This document shows positions 1 to 7,393 of a stretch of DNA of 13,099 nt, piece by piece. Location: assembly GCA_009843725.1 (NCBI GenBank), contig VYCX01000263.1, positions 2,819 to 15,917 on the forward strand, read 5' to 3'. The position numbers and the translations under genes were made by a program. Source of the stretch: Boseongicola sp. SB0675_bin_26 (GTDB taxonomy: Bacteria; Pseudomonadota; Alphaproteobacteria; Rhodobacterales; Rhodobacteraceae). Each line of letters begins with the position of its first letter. The first letter of the stretch is position 1. Under the pieces are notes generated by a model that ran no database searches, was not told the origin of the DNA, and was given only the letters and a program-made list of their open reading frames with translations.

Positions 1-645
1 ATGCAGGCGAGGCCGAGTGAACCACCGATTTCCGCCCATGAGCGGGTCTACCGGACCCTCAGGTCTCGGATCATGCACGGTGAATTGGTGCCGGGGTCAG
101 CGCTGACGTTGCGGGGCATCGGACAGGAATTCGGAACGTCAATGACGCCTGCGCGCGAGGCGGCACGCCGCCTTGTGGCGGAAGGCGCCCTGACGATGTC
201 CGTGTCGGGGCGCATCTCGACTCCTGAACTCGCCAACGACCGGATCGAGGAATTAGCGTCCCTCCGCGGCCTCTTGGAAACCGAACTGGCCGTCCGGGCG
301 CTGCCGCGTGCGCACCTGGCCCTGATCGAACGTCTGGCTGCGATCAACAGCACGGTTGCAGAGGCGATCAGGCGGGGTGATGCCGTCGCCTACATTCGCA
401 CGAACCTGGAGTTTCACCGGACCCTCTACCTGCGTGCCCAGGCGCCGGCGATGCTGGCCCTGGTTGAAACGGTGTGGCTTCAGCTTGGACCGACGATGCG
501 CAAGCTGTATGGCCGCATGAGGCAGGGGAGGCCACCGGACAGCCATCGCCTGATACTGGCAGCGCTGCGCAACAGGGAGGAGGCGGCGCTGCGCGTGGCC
601 GTCAGGACGGACGTGACCAAGGGCCTGAGGCTCCTCATGACTTGA
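1..645 (+). CDS. GntR-family transcriptional regulator with FCD ligand-binding domain
   Basis: Encodes 214 residues with the FadR-subfamily layout. A winged helix-turn-helix fills about residues 10-70, with the AHERVYRTLRSRIMHGELVPG start and the TPAREAARRLVAEGAL recognition region typical of GntR proteins. An all-helical FCD domain follows at about 80-212. Such proteins usually repress nearby catabolic genes until an organic-acid effector binds. Its probable targets are the PhyH oxygenase and lactate dehydrogenase-type genes downstream on the same strand; this is inferred from position only. FCD domains often bind a metal through Asp-x3-His plus two further His. Here the first position is Asn135 (NLEFH, with His139 kept), His182 is kept, and the last His region reads VRTDV. 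Two usual ligands are therefore replaced. The ATG is the first base of the window, so an upstream start and the promoter cannot be judged, but the domain looks complete from here. Confidence 0.9.
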   Translation: MQARPSEPPISAHERVYRTLRSRIMHGELVPGSALTLRGIGQEFGTSMTPAREAARRLVAEGALTMSVSGRISTPELANDRIEELASLRGLLETELAVRALPRAHLALIERLAAINSTVAEAIRRGDAVAYIRTNLEFHRTLYLRAQAPAMLALVETVWLQLGPTMRKLYGRMRQGRPPDSHRLILAALRNREEAALRVAVRTDVTKGLRLLMT

Positions 646-796
646 AGGTGCAAGGGCGTGCCCGTTCCGACGTGGCCGGACCTGGAATCGGACCGCGCCG
701 GAACCCTCGGCGCGCGAAGACGGATGCGGAAACCTCCACGGGCCAACGTGACTCCATCAGCAAGGGCAGCGCTGGTCACTCCTGCCTCGTAGCGCC

Positions 797-822
797 TTGT
801 TCGCTGGTCGTCGGCATATATT
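797..822 (+). promoter_or_regulatory. weak candidate promoter upstream of the PhyH oxygenase gene
   Basis: The 205-nt gap after the GntR gene contains TATATT at 817-822 (5 of 6 to the -10 consensus), about 30 nt before the PhyH start at 851. A TTGTTC lies at 797-802, but the spacer is only 14 nt, so the -35 assignment is poor. I found no clear inverted-repeat operator for the GntR regulator in this gap. Confidence 0.2.
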
Positions 823-850
823 CTGGCACCAATCACAGGGAGACGAACCC

Positions 851-2044
851 ATGGACGACGAGACAATGTCGGCAGATCTTCGGGGGCGGGTATGGCTCGA
901 CGAAGAGGCAGGGTCATTCGGGAGGTTCTGCACGGAAGTGTCGGAAGCGACAGAACTCGCCGACTGGCCCAAGGCGGAGGCGGTCGAGAGAAACGTGCCG
1001 GTCTATGAAGGGTCGCGCGTGCGGGCGGCGGCGGCCGATTCCGCGTTGGCCATCGACTTCATGTCCGAATGGAACGCCGTCCTTGACTCTGGCCCGGGCA
1101 TAATCGTCATCCGAGGCGGCATGGCGAACACCGGCATCGTGGATGAGGCCACTGAGATATTTGAGCGGATCATTGATGACGAACAGGCCAGCGGCACAGG
1201 CGGTGGGGATCACTTTGCAAGGCCCGGCGCGAATGATCGGGTCTGGAACGCGGCGCAAAAGCACTGCCAGGCCAGCCCGGCGAACTTCCTGCGCTACTAC
1301 GCCTCGGACGCGATCGCGCTTGCGGCCCGGGCATGGCTGGGGCGGGGCTATCAGCTGACCGCGCAGGTCAACCGGGTGAATCCCGGCGGTGCGGCGCAGA
1401 CGGCGCACCGGGACTATCATTTGGGCTTCATGAACGCTGATCAGCTGGCGACCTATCCGATTCAGGCGCACGAGCTTTCCCCCCATCTGACGCTCCAGGG
1501 AGCGATTGCGCATTGCGACATGCCGGTGGAGAGCGGCCCGACGATGCTCCTGCCTTATTCGCAGCGCTTCACCGAGGGATACGTGGCCTTCGGGCGGAAG
1601 GAGTTTCAGGAGTTTTTCGCCAAGGCTCATGTCCAACTGCCGCTTGAGAAAGGCGATCTCCTGTTCTTCAACCCGGCGGTCATGCACGCTGCCGGCACGA
1701 ACCGGTCTCGGGACATTCGACGGATGGCGAACCTCCTGCAGATCGGGTCCGCGTTCGGGCGGTCGATCGAAGCCGTGAACCGCTCGGCAATGTCCGTGGC
1801 GCTCTATCCCGTGATGGCAGAGGCTCGCGCGTCCGGATCGCTGACGTGGAGGGAAGTCCAAAACGCCATTGCCGCCTCAGCCGAGGGCTACTCGTTCCCG
1901 ACGAACCTGGATCGCGACCCGCCTGTAGGGGGCCTCATACCGAGGAGCCAGGCGGAGTTGATGGAGGCGGCGTTGGAACACGGAGCGTCTGCGAGTGACT
2001 GGGAGGCGGAGGTTGCTGCGATGGATCAGCGGCGAATGCCTTGA
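851..2044 (+). CDS. PhyH-family Fe(II)/2-oxoglutarate dioxygenase
   Basis: Encodes 397 residues of the phytanoyl-CoA dioxygenase family: non-heme iron oxygenases that hydroxylate a substrate while converting 2-oxoglutarate to succinate and CO2. The iron triad is visible as His186-x-Asp188 in TAHRDYHLGF and His279 in FFNPAVMHAAG. An Arg in NRSRDIRR (287-291) suits the 2-oxoglutarate carboxylate. The protein is longer than many PhyH members because of an N-terminal region of about 80 residues and a C-terminal tail after about 330. No signal peptide is seen, so it is presumably cytoplasmic. I chose the ATG at 851 because an AGGGAGA element (837-843) precedes it; the frame stays open to 797 but without a good ribosome site. 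The substrate is unknown. The GntR regulator upstream and the 2-hydroxy-acid dehydrogenase downstream suggest organic-acid catabolism by inference. It does not show enough to be called ectoine hydroxylase. Confidence 0.87.
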   Translation: MDDETMSADLRGRVWLDEEAGSFGRFCTEVSEATELADWPKAEAVERNVPVYEGSRVRAAAADSALAIDFMSEWNAVLDSGPGIIVIRGGMANTGIVDEATEIFERIIDDEQASGTGGGDHFARPGANDRVWNAAQKHCQASPANFLRYYASDAIALAARAWLGRGYQLTAQVNRVNPGGAAQTAHRDYHLGFMNADQLATYPIQAHELSPHLTLQGAIAHCDMPVESGPTMLLPYSQRFTEGYVAFGRKEFQEFFAKAHVQLPLEKGDLLFFNPAVMHAAGTNRSRDIRRMANLLQIGSAFGRSIEAVNRSAMSVALYPVMAEARASGSLTWREVQNAIAASAEGYSFPTNLDRDPPVGGLIPRSQAELMEAALEHGASASDWEAEVAAMDQRRMP

Positions 2045-2049
2045 TAGCA
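2041..2049 (+). repeat. left copy of 9-bp direct repeat TTGATAGCA flanking the IS region
   Basis: TTGATAGCA occurs here, overlapping the stop codon of the PhyH gene, and again at 2794-2802 just before the dehydrogenase gene. The two copies bracket the IS630 remnant and the palindrome. IS630 elements normally duplicate only TA, so if this is a target duplication it belongs to another insertion event. Chance is quite possible for a 9-mer over about 750 bp. Confidence 0.25.
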
Positions 2050-2140
2050 GCCTTGTCTTCTCTGGGCGCATGAAAGGGAAGCGCTCGGGCCTCGCTGCCC
2101 GGAGCAGGAAGCGGTGCCGGAAGCCCGAGTCGGTGCCACG

Positions 2141-2180
2141 GAAGTTGCAGTAACGGGAATGTTCCCGTTACTGCAACTTC
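2141..2180. repeat. perfect 19-bp inverted repeat at the broken end of the IS630 gene
   Basis: The left arm GAAGTTGCAGTAACGGGAA (2141-2159) is the exact reverse complement of the right arm (2162-2180), with only TG between them. The transposase reading frame on the - strand enters the right arm at its VDEK motif and ends inside it with Lys-Leu-Gln-stop. A + strand frame coming from the PhyH side ends the same way in the left arm (TAA at 2151-2153). No T-run follows on either side, so a standard Rho-independent terminator is unlikely. It could be a repeated palindromic element, a fold-back made by an aberrant transposition, or an IS terminus. Confidence 0.9.
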
Positions 2181-2748
2181 TCGTCCACGCGCAGGACGAC
2201 CGCGCGGTCCGGCGGGGCCATGCAGGGCCCCACGATGTCCTGCTCCTTGTCGACGAACAGCGCATCCGTCGACAGCCTGAACGTCTCGCTCCGGTGCGGC
2301 TTCAGGCTGAACGCCGACCAGGTTCGGTGCACCGTCGTGCGCGACACGCCTGTCCTCCCGGCCATGCTCCGGACCGGCCAGTGCGTCGCGTCCTTCGGCA
2401 TCGTGTTCAGTGTCCGCCCGCCCGCCTCCGCCACCTTGTCGTCCGTCACGGTGCGAGGCCGGCCGGACCTGCGCTCGTCCGAGAGGCCCTCGATGCGTCT
2501 CTCGGCGAACCGACTGCGCCACTTTCCGACCGTGCGCGCGTGCACCCGGGTCCGCTCCGCGACCTCCCTGCTTCGGAGCCCCTCGGCGCAGGGCAGGACG
2601 ATCCTGCAGCGGTCGGACAGCGACCTCGGCGCCTTGTGCGGACATGCGCCTCGAGGAATTCGCGCTCCTCGTCGCTCAGCACCAATGCCACCGCCTTGCC
2701 TTTCGTCGAGCCGGCTCCTGCTGATGTCGCCCGCCGCCTTGATGGCAA
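2168..2748 (-). pseudogene. IS630-family transposase remnant, frameshifted and C-terminally truncated
   Basis: The - strand encodes recognisable IS630 transposase pieces in two frames. The first reads VALVLSDEEREFLEAHVR from about 2700 to 2645. After a frameshift near 2636-2650 it continues as RSLSDRCRIVLPCAEGLRS, a helix-turn-helix (VHARTVGKWRSRFAERRIEG), the linker RSGRPRTVTDD, a second helix-turn-helix (THWPVRSMAGRTGVSRTTVH), and PDRAVVLRVDEK. The Asp of VDEK is the first residue of the DDE catalytic triad. The second Asp and the Glu are missing because the frame stops inside the palindrome at 2180. Complete family members are roughly 340-360 residues, so about half the protein is gone. 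The start is uncertain: a TTG at 2748 opens the first frame. Terminal inverted repeats with TA duplications could not be identified with confidence. The remnant cannot encode an active transposase. Confidence 0.85.
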
Positions 2749-2793
2749 CTACTGTTACAGAAGGCTGGCGCTGGTTGTCGATCATTGTCGGAG

Positions 2794-2802
2794 TTGATAG
2801 CA
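2794..2802 (+). repeat. right copy of 9-bp direct repeat TTGATAGCA flanking the IS region
   Basis: Identical to 2041-2049. It sits between the IS630 remnant and the ribosome-binding site of the dehydrogenase gene. See the left copy for the caveats about chance and about the IS630 TA target rule. Confidence 0.25.
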
Positions 2803-2833
2803 CGGCCATTCAAGTTCAGGGGAGTGCGCGCCC

Positions 2834-3997
2834 ATGCCAGTCATCACGGAAATCGCAGACCTGAAGCGCATGTATCGTCGCCGTGTGCCGAGGATGTTCT
2901 ATGACTACACCGAAAGCGGGTCGTGGAGCGAACAGACATTTCGCGAAAACACCAGTGACTTCAGCAAGATCCGTCTCCGCCAACGGATCGCGGTCGATCT
3001 GGCCAATCGATCGGTCGCGACCCGGTTGATCGGCGAGGACGTGGCGATGCCCGTGGCCTTGGCGCCTGTCGGGCTCTTGGGCATGCAATGCGCAGATGGC
3101 GAAATCAAGGCGGCACGCGCGGCCGAAAGGGCAGGCGTGCCGTTTTGCCTGTCGACCATGTCGATCTGCTCGATCGAGGACTTGGCAGCGAACACCGACA
3201 GGCCCTTCTGGTTCCAGGTCTATACGCTCAAGGACAATGACTTCATGTCACGTCTAATTGCGCGTGCACGGGCCGCGGGCTGCACCGCACTTGTCATCAC
3301 GGTCGACCTGCAGGTCCTCGGGCAACGCCACAAGGACATCAAGAACGGCCTTTCGGCCCCACCGAAGCTTACGTTGGCGTCAATTGCGAACATGATGACA
3401 AAGGTGCGCTGGGGACTGGAGATGCTTGGAACGAACCGTCGTTCCTTCGGCAATATCGTCGGCCATGCAGAAGGGGTGACCGACCCGACATCACTCTCGT
3501 CATGGACCGCCGAGGCGTTTGATCCGTCCCTGAATTGGGACCGGATCAAGGAGTTGATGGACATGTGGGGCGGCAAGGTGATCTTGAAAGGCATCCTCGA
3601 CGAGGAGGATGCCATCAGGGCTGTGGAACTGGGTGCCGACGCGATAGTCGTCTCGAACCACGGCGGACGCCAGCTCGACGGGGCGCTCTCGTCGATCCGG
3701 ATGCTTGAGCCAATCGTCAGGGCAGTCGGTGACAGTGCCGAAGTCTGGCTTGATGGCGGAATTCGGAGCGGTCAGGACGTGCTGAAGGCGGTGGCACTTG
3801 GCGCAAAGGGAGCCATGATCGGACGCTCGTTCGTGTATGGCCTTGGGGCCATGGGCGAGGCCGGCGTGATCGCCGCGCTCGATGTCATCAAGAAGGAACT
3901 TGATGTCTCGATGGCGCTATGCGGGCGTCGGGAAATCGCTGATGTGGACCGGGACATCCTTCTCGTGCCTGAAGGGTATTCCGACGGCGTTGGCTGA
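2834..3997 (+). CDS. lldD: FMN-dependent L-lactate dehydrogenase (alpha-hydroxy-acid dehydrogenase family)
   Basis: Encodes 387 residues, close to the 380-400 of LldD. The enzyme oxidises a (S)-2-hydroxy acid, typically L-lactate to pyruvate, and passes electrons from FMN to the quinone pool at the inner membrane. Residues matching the glycolate oxidase/flavocytochrome b2 active site are all visible: Tyr25 in FYDYTESG, Tyr130 in FQVY, Asp158 and Arg165 in TVDLQVLGQR, Lys252 in ILKG, and the catalytic base His276 with Arg279 in SNHGGRQLDG. The segment STMSICSIEDLA resembles lactate dehydrogenases; plant glycolate oxidase has a Trp in this stretch. AGGGGAG about 10 nt upstream supports the ATG at 2834. 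It probably once followed the PhyH gene closely, and the IS remnant now separates them by about 790 bp. The substrate could be a 2-hydroxy acid other than lactate, such as a PhyH product, so the symbol marks the family rather than proven specificity. Confidence 0.9.
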   Translation: MPVITEIADLKRMYRRRVPRMFYDYTESGSWSEQTFRENTSDFSKIRLRQRIAVDLANRSVATRLIGEDVAMPVALAPVGLLGMQCADGEIKAARAAERAGVPFCLSTMSICSIEDLAANTDRPFWFQVYTLKDNDFMSRLIARARAAGCTALVITVDLQVLGQRHKDIKNGLSAPPKLTLASIANMMTKVRWGLEMLGTNRRSFGNIVGHAEGVTDPTSLSSWTAEAFDPSLNWDRIKELMDMWGGKVILKGILDEEDAIRAVELGADAIVVSNHGGRQLDGALSSIRMLEPIVRAVGDSAEVWLDGGIRSGQDVLKAVALGAKGAMIGRSFVYGLGAMGEAGVIAALDVIKKELDVSMALCGRREIADVDRDILLVPEGYSDGVG

Positions 3998-4013
3998 GCG
4001 GGCCCCGGGGACG

Positions 4014-4038
4014 GGAATCGGTGCCGGGCTTCGATTCC
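4014..4038 (+). terminator. weak stem-loop after the lldD-type gene
   Basis: GGAATCG (4014-4020) pairs perfectly with CGATTCC (4032-4038) across an 11-nt loop, starting 17 nt after the stop codon in the gap between two convergent genes. No clear T-run follows, so termination is only a possibility. The rest of 3998-4160 shows GC-rich sequence with no coding signal. Confidence 0.3.
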
Positions 4039-4160
4039 TTGCCGCTTCCGCGAAGCTTCGGGAAATTGCGAACCTGCCGCAACCGGGGCACGCTGTGCGG
4101 CCCCGCCGGTCCGCACCAGACGACGGCCCGGGATCGAGGTTTCCGCCTCGGCGCAAGTCG

Positions 4161-4649
4161 TCAGGACAACTCGGCGAGGATCTCGTCAATTATGTCCATT
4201 CCGGCACCCCAACCCTTGTTGAAGTCGGATGCAGCGGCGGCAAAGGCGGCCCTTTCCGCATCGGTGGCCTCATGCGGGTCCCAGCCCAGCGTCAGCAAGG
4301 TGCCACCGTCCCGGTCCTCCAAGGTCACTGTGGTCAGGAGCGTCTGCGGCCAGTCCGGCATCATTGGGTTGGCCGTGACTTCCCAGTTCTCGTCCGCGTT
4401 CGACATCAGGAAGACCAGCCGGTCGGTCGGGCTCACCTCGGTGAATTCCATCCGCTGGTTCATTGAGCGTTCGCCCATCTTCATTTCGTTCAGCCAGAGG
4501 CCGCCGGGCTTGACCTCGAATTCGTGGATCACGGTTTCAACTCCCGGCCCGTACCAGCGCTGAACCAAGCCTGCCTCGGTCAATGTGCGCCAAACCAGGT
4601 CCCTGGATGCGCCGAATTCGCGTGTCATCTTGAAGGATTCTGTGCTCAT
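4161..4649 (-). CDS. SRPBCC / AHSA1-domain protein
   Basis: Encodes 162 residues that match the START-like SRPBCC fold of the AHSA1 (Hsp90 ATPase activator homology) group. Signs are the opening KMTREFGASRDLVWRTLTEAGLVQRWYGP, then GGLWLNEMKMGERS, FTEVSPTDRLVFL, the strand LLTTVTLEDRDGGTLLTL, and the closing helix FNKGWGAGMDIIDEILAEL. Such proteins bind small hydrophobic ligands in a deep cavity, and the ligand here is unknown. The frame extends 61 codons upstream, but that part reads as Arg/Pro-rich noise. I place the start at the ATG (4647-4649) preceded by GGAAGA about 7 nt away. Bacterial AHSA1 genes often sit beside an ArsR regulator; none is seen here. The gene lies 213 nt downstream of the receptor gene on the same strand and probably has its own promoter, though none is convincing in 4650-4862. 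Confidence 0.85.
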   Translation of the reverse strand: MSTESFKMTREFGASRDLVWRTLTEAGLVQRWYGPGVETVIHEFEVKPGGLWLNEMKMGERSMNQRMEFTEVSPTDRLVFLMSNADENWEVTANPMMPDWPQTLLTTVTLEDRDGGTLLTLGWDPHEATDAERAAFAAAASDFNKGWGAGMDIIDEILAELS

Positions 4650-4862
4650 GGGGTCTTCCTTGTCTGGACGTCGGCAAGAAGTCGGCCAGTCGGCCGTCCG
4701 AAATGCGCTCTGTCGGATCGGTGCGGCCTCATCGTCAAGCCGGTCCGGGCGCGGTCGGCCGCGGTCCGGCACGGCGCCACATGCATGCGTGTTCCCTCGG
4801 CCTGCGGCATCTGCACGGACTGGCTGACGCAACCAGGTCTTGAAAGCGTGGCCGGTCTCTCA

Positions 4863-7355
4863 TCAGAAGCTCTTGTTCAGCGTCAGGAAGAACGTGCGCC
4901 CCCAACCGGCAGCCTCGGGCCCGTCAACGCTGCTGGGATTGGCGGTGTCCACCGTCAGACCGGCGTCGGTGAGGTTGAAGACGCCGGTCGTTATCCGCGC
5001 GCCTTCAAGCCCCAGAGGCTCGTTCCAGTCCAGCGCCACGTCGTGTCCGGTCCAGTCGTCGAAGTTGCCGGTGTCCGCCTGGTTCCTGAAGCCGGCGCGG
5101 TAGTTCACCGTCCAGGTTGCTGTCAGGTTGCGGCGCCGGGCCTCGAACCTGATGCGGGCCATGTTCCTGGAAGTGGCGTACCGGTCCTCGTTGCCTTCGA
5201 TGCGCAGTTCGGCATCGGTAACGTGCCGCCACGCACCGCTTAGTCCGATTTCGCCCCAGTCCGTTTCGAAGTCTGCACGGTACCGGGTCGTGATGCCGGA
5301 AATCTCGGTGTCCCTGATGTTGGCAAAGCTGTCGTGGATGGTGATGTCGCCGCCGACACGTTCAATGCAGTTCGACTGCTGGCCGTCTGTGCACTCAGCC
5401 AGGTTCTGCATGGCCCAGTTCGGATTGCGCAGCCCTGGCAGGCCAGCGCGCGACAGCCGATACCACTCCACGTCCAGGAAGAACGGATGCTTGCGGAACT
5501 CGGCGCCGACGGCAAACCTTTCGACTTCGGAGGGTTCAAGCTGCGGGTTGCCCCTGGTCTCCCGCGTCACCTGTCTCGGGTTGGGTGCAGGGCAGTCGCG
5601 GGGTGGGGCGCCGGGACCGGGGTCGCACTGGATGTAGGGGTGGTCCTGCGATGCGGTGCTATGCAAGTGATGCATTGAGGGAGCCCTGTCTCCCGCACCC
5701 CAGGAACTGCGCAACGTGACGACATCGGTCGGGCGATGTTCTGCTGCAACGCGGAACGACTGCAGCCCGCCCACGTCGTCGTACTCGTCCCCGCGGGCCG
5801 CGAACCTGAAATCCGTTCTCCCGGTCAGCGGAACTGACATGTCCCCGAACACACCGACGCCCTTGCGCTCTCCCTTGTAGCTGACTCCTCCGGAGCCGAG
5901 CACGCTGGTCACGTCGTGGGTCATGCCCTCGTTGTCACGGAAGCGCAGGATCGCGTGCGTCTTGGCCGTGCCCATGTCAAGGCCGGCGATCCAGGCCACC
6001 TTGCGGTCGTCAATTGCGAACGTCTGCCCCTCCAGCGCAATCCTGGCTCCAAGGCCCTCTATGCCGGCGTCGACCTCCTCCTGCAGGCTGGTGCGTTCTA
6101 TGGCCTGCTGATGAGTCTCCGGGTTGATCGGCGAGGTCGGGTCAATCACGTCGTAGTTTCCCTCTGCAATTTCCTCCCTGATCCTGCCGGCATGGACGAA
6201 GGTGTTTCCGACAAGGGAATAGTCAAGACGGTAGGCGTCGATGGACGCCTCGTATCCGAGATTCTCTGTCAGTCGCCCTTCAATTCCCGCGACGATGTCA
6301 AATTCATCGTAGCCCCAGTGCCAGTCACGGTTTCCGTGGCCGACAAACCGATGCCCGATGGCGAAGTGATCATCATTGTCCGCGATCATCGAGCCGGCAG
6401 CACTGTTGATCTCGTCCAGTACGCGCGGTGTGGGATCGAAGCTGAATACGCCGACGGAGGGCGCAAAGCGGAACGCCCCTTCACCCTGTCCGAAGTTCGC
6501 ATACAGATGGAGATCGGTCCGGTCGTCGAGCGGCCGGTTCAGGTTCACGATCGCTGTTCGCTGTTCGAATTCGGCAGTGTTCCACATGATGTCGCCATAC
6601 GCGAAACCGCAACCCGTGTCGCCGTCATGTCCGGCGCCTGGCGGATTGCGGAGCGGACCGGCGTAGCCCTTTTCCGGGTCGCAGTCTCCCAGCGCAACCG
6701 TCCTTATGCCCTCGAACTCCCCGGCCTCGTCACGCTGCACCACCCAGACGGTGTTGCCGCCGACACTGACATTGCTGGATTCCTCGAACGAACCGCCCTC
6801 CTGCCAGACGGAGCGGCTGAACTCCCGGCTGCGTGCCGGGATTTCCTGACGCCTGAGAACATCGACACCGACGGTCATGTGCCCGCCACTGTCCCCAATG
6901 GGGCCGCCCCAGAAGACGCCGCCTTGCCAACTGTTGCCGCCTTTCTTGCCCGGCATCCGCGTGACCGCCCGCGTCTCGAAGCCGTCAACGTCCTTCCGCA
7001 TCACGACATTGATCGCGCCGTTCACCGCGGCGCCGCCAAACTCGCCCAGGCCATCTCCGCTCAGAAGCTCGATTCGTTCGACTGCCGAAAGCGGCAAGGT
7101 GTCCAGGTCGCAGTTGCTGTCGCAGTAAGGCCTTCCATCGACCAGGACCAGCAAGGTCTGGCCTCCGGTGTAGAAGTAGCGGACGATGCCGGTGTCGAGC
7201 AGTTCCTCGATGGTCTGGGCGCCGGACCGTTCGATGAAATCCCGGTCGCGTGACGCCACGACACGCATTTCCGGCGAAAGAGGGCCAGACCAGGCCGAAG
7301 TTCCCGTCAGGGCGAACATCAACGCCCAAAGCACCAACCAAAGCCGGATCTTCAT
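4863..7355 (-). CDS. TonB-dependent outer-membrane receptor with compact plug domain
   Basis: Encodes 830 residues from the chosen ATG. A signal peptide spans about 1-23 (MKIRLWLVLWALMFALTG, cut near SAWSG). The plug follows, with ERSGAQTIEELL (42-53), TLLVLVDGRPY (67-77), LPLSAVERIELLSG (87-100) and GGAAVNGAINVVMRKD (107-122), then a 22-strand-type barrel ending in the C-terminal aromatic (TLNKSF) read by the Bam machinery. The protein takes up a bound ligand across the outer membrane using TonB energy. The ligand is not identifiable: no siderophore, B12 or sugar genes are near. The plug is short: the usual segment carrying an RG motif between EELL and LVLVDGR is almost absent, and PEMRVVAS may be a TonB box. 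Cysteines occur as four close pairs (78/82, 225/249, 577/588, 655/663), possibly disulfide-closed loops. ATG 7373, six codons earlier, is an alternative start with a GGAG very close to it. Confidence 0.88.
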   Translation of the reverse strand: MKIRLWLVLWALMFALTGTSAWSGPLSPEMRVVASRDRDFIERSGAQTIEELLDTGIVRYFYTGGQTLLVLVDGRPYCDSNCDLDTLPLSAVERIELLSGDGLGEFGGAAVNGAINVVMRKDVDGFETRAVTRMPGKKGGNSWQGGVFWGGPIGDSGGHMTVGVDVLRRQEIPARSREFSRSVWQEGGSFEESSNVSVGGNTVWVVQRDEAGEFEGIRTVALGDCDPEKGYAGPLRNPPGAGHDGDTGCGFAYGDIMWNTAEFEQRTAIVNLNRPLDDRTDLHLYANFGQGEGAFRFAPSVGVFSFDPTPRVLDEINSAAGSMIADNDDHFAIGHRFVGHGNRDWHWGYDEFDIVAGIEGRLTENLGYEASIDAYRLDYSLVGNTFVHAGRIREEIAEGNYDVIDPTSPINPETHQQAIERTSLQEEVDAGIEGLGARIALEGQTFAIDDRKVAWIAGLDMGTAKTHAILRFRDNEGMTHDVTSVLGSGGVSYKGERKGVGVFGDMSVPLTGRTDFRFAARGDEYDDVGGLQSFRVAAEHRPTDVVTLRSSWGAGDRAPSMHHLHSTASQDHPYIQCDPGPGAPPRDCPAPNPRQVTRETRGNPQLEPSEVERFAVGAEFRKHPFFLDVEWYRLSRAGLPGLRNPNWAMQNLAECTDGQQSNCIERVGGDITIHDSFANIRDTEISGITTRYRADFETDWGEIGLSGAWRHVTDAELRIEGNEDRYATSRNMARIRFEARRRNLTATWTVNYRAGFRNQADTGNFDDWTGHDVALDWNEPLGLEGARITTGVFNLTDAGLTVDTANPSSVDGPEAAGWGRTFFLTLNKSF

Positions 7356-7393
7356 CAGAAATCCCACCCGCATTCTCTCCACGACAGGGCTGT

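Noticed and set aside
914..1861. 315-codon antisense frame within the PhyH gene
   Set aside because: PhyH has intact iron ligands on the + strand; the antisense frame shows no recognisable motif.
851..2044. Ectoine hydroxylase (EctD), given the dehydratase at 8661-9629 could resemble hydroxyectoine-use enzymes
   Set aside because: No ectABC or ectoine-use genes are nearby, the two genes are 6.6 kb apart, and the protein lacks features I could tie specifically to EctD.
2070..2153. 27-codon basic peptide frame ending in the palindrome's left arm
   Set aside because: No ribosome site, very short, and likely an accident; its KLQ-stop ending is explained by the symmetry of the palindrome.
2141..2180. 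Rho-independent terminator for the PhyH gene
   Set aside because: The stem is strong but there is no T-run on either side and it lies about 100 nt after the stop codon next to an IS remnant, so a repeat element is a better description.
4650..4832. 61-codon upstream extension of the SRPBCC gene
   Set aside because: The translation looks random and the internal ATG at 4649 has a good GGAAGA ribosome site and starts right at the domain.
5916..7253. 445-codon open frame on the + strand inside the receptor gene
   Set aside because: It is antisense to a receptor with clear plug and barrel motifs; long antisense frames are common in GC-rich coding DNA and this one shows no family features.
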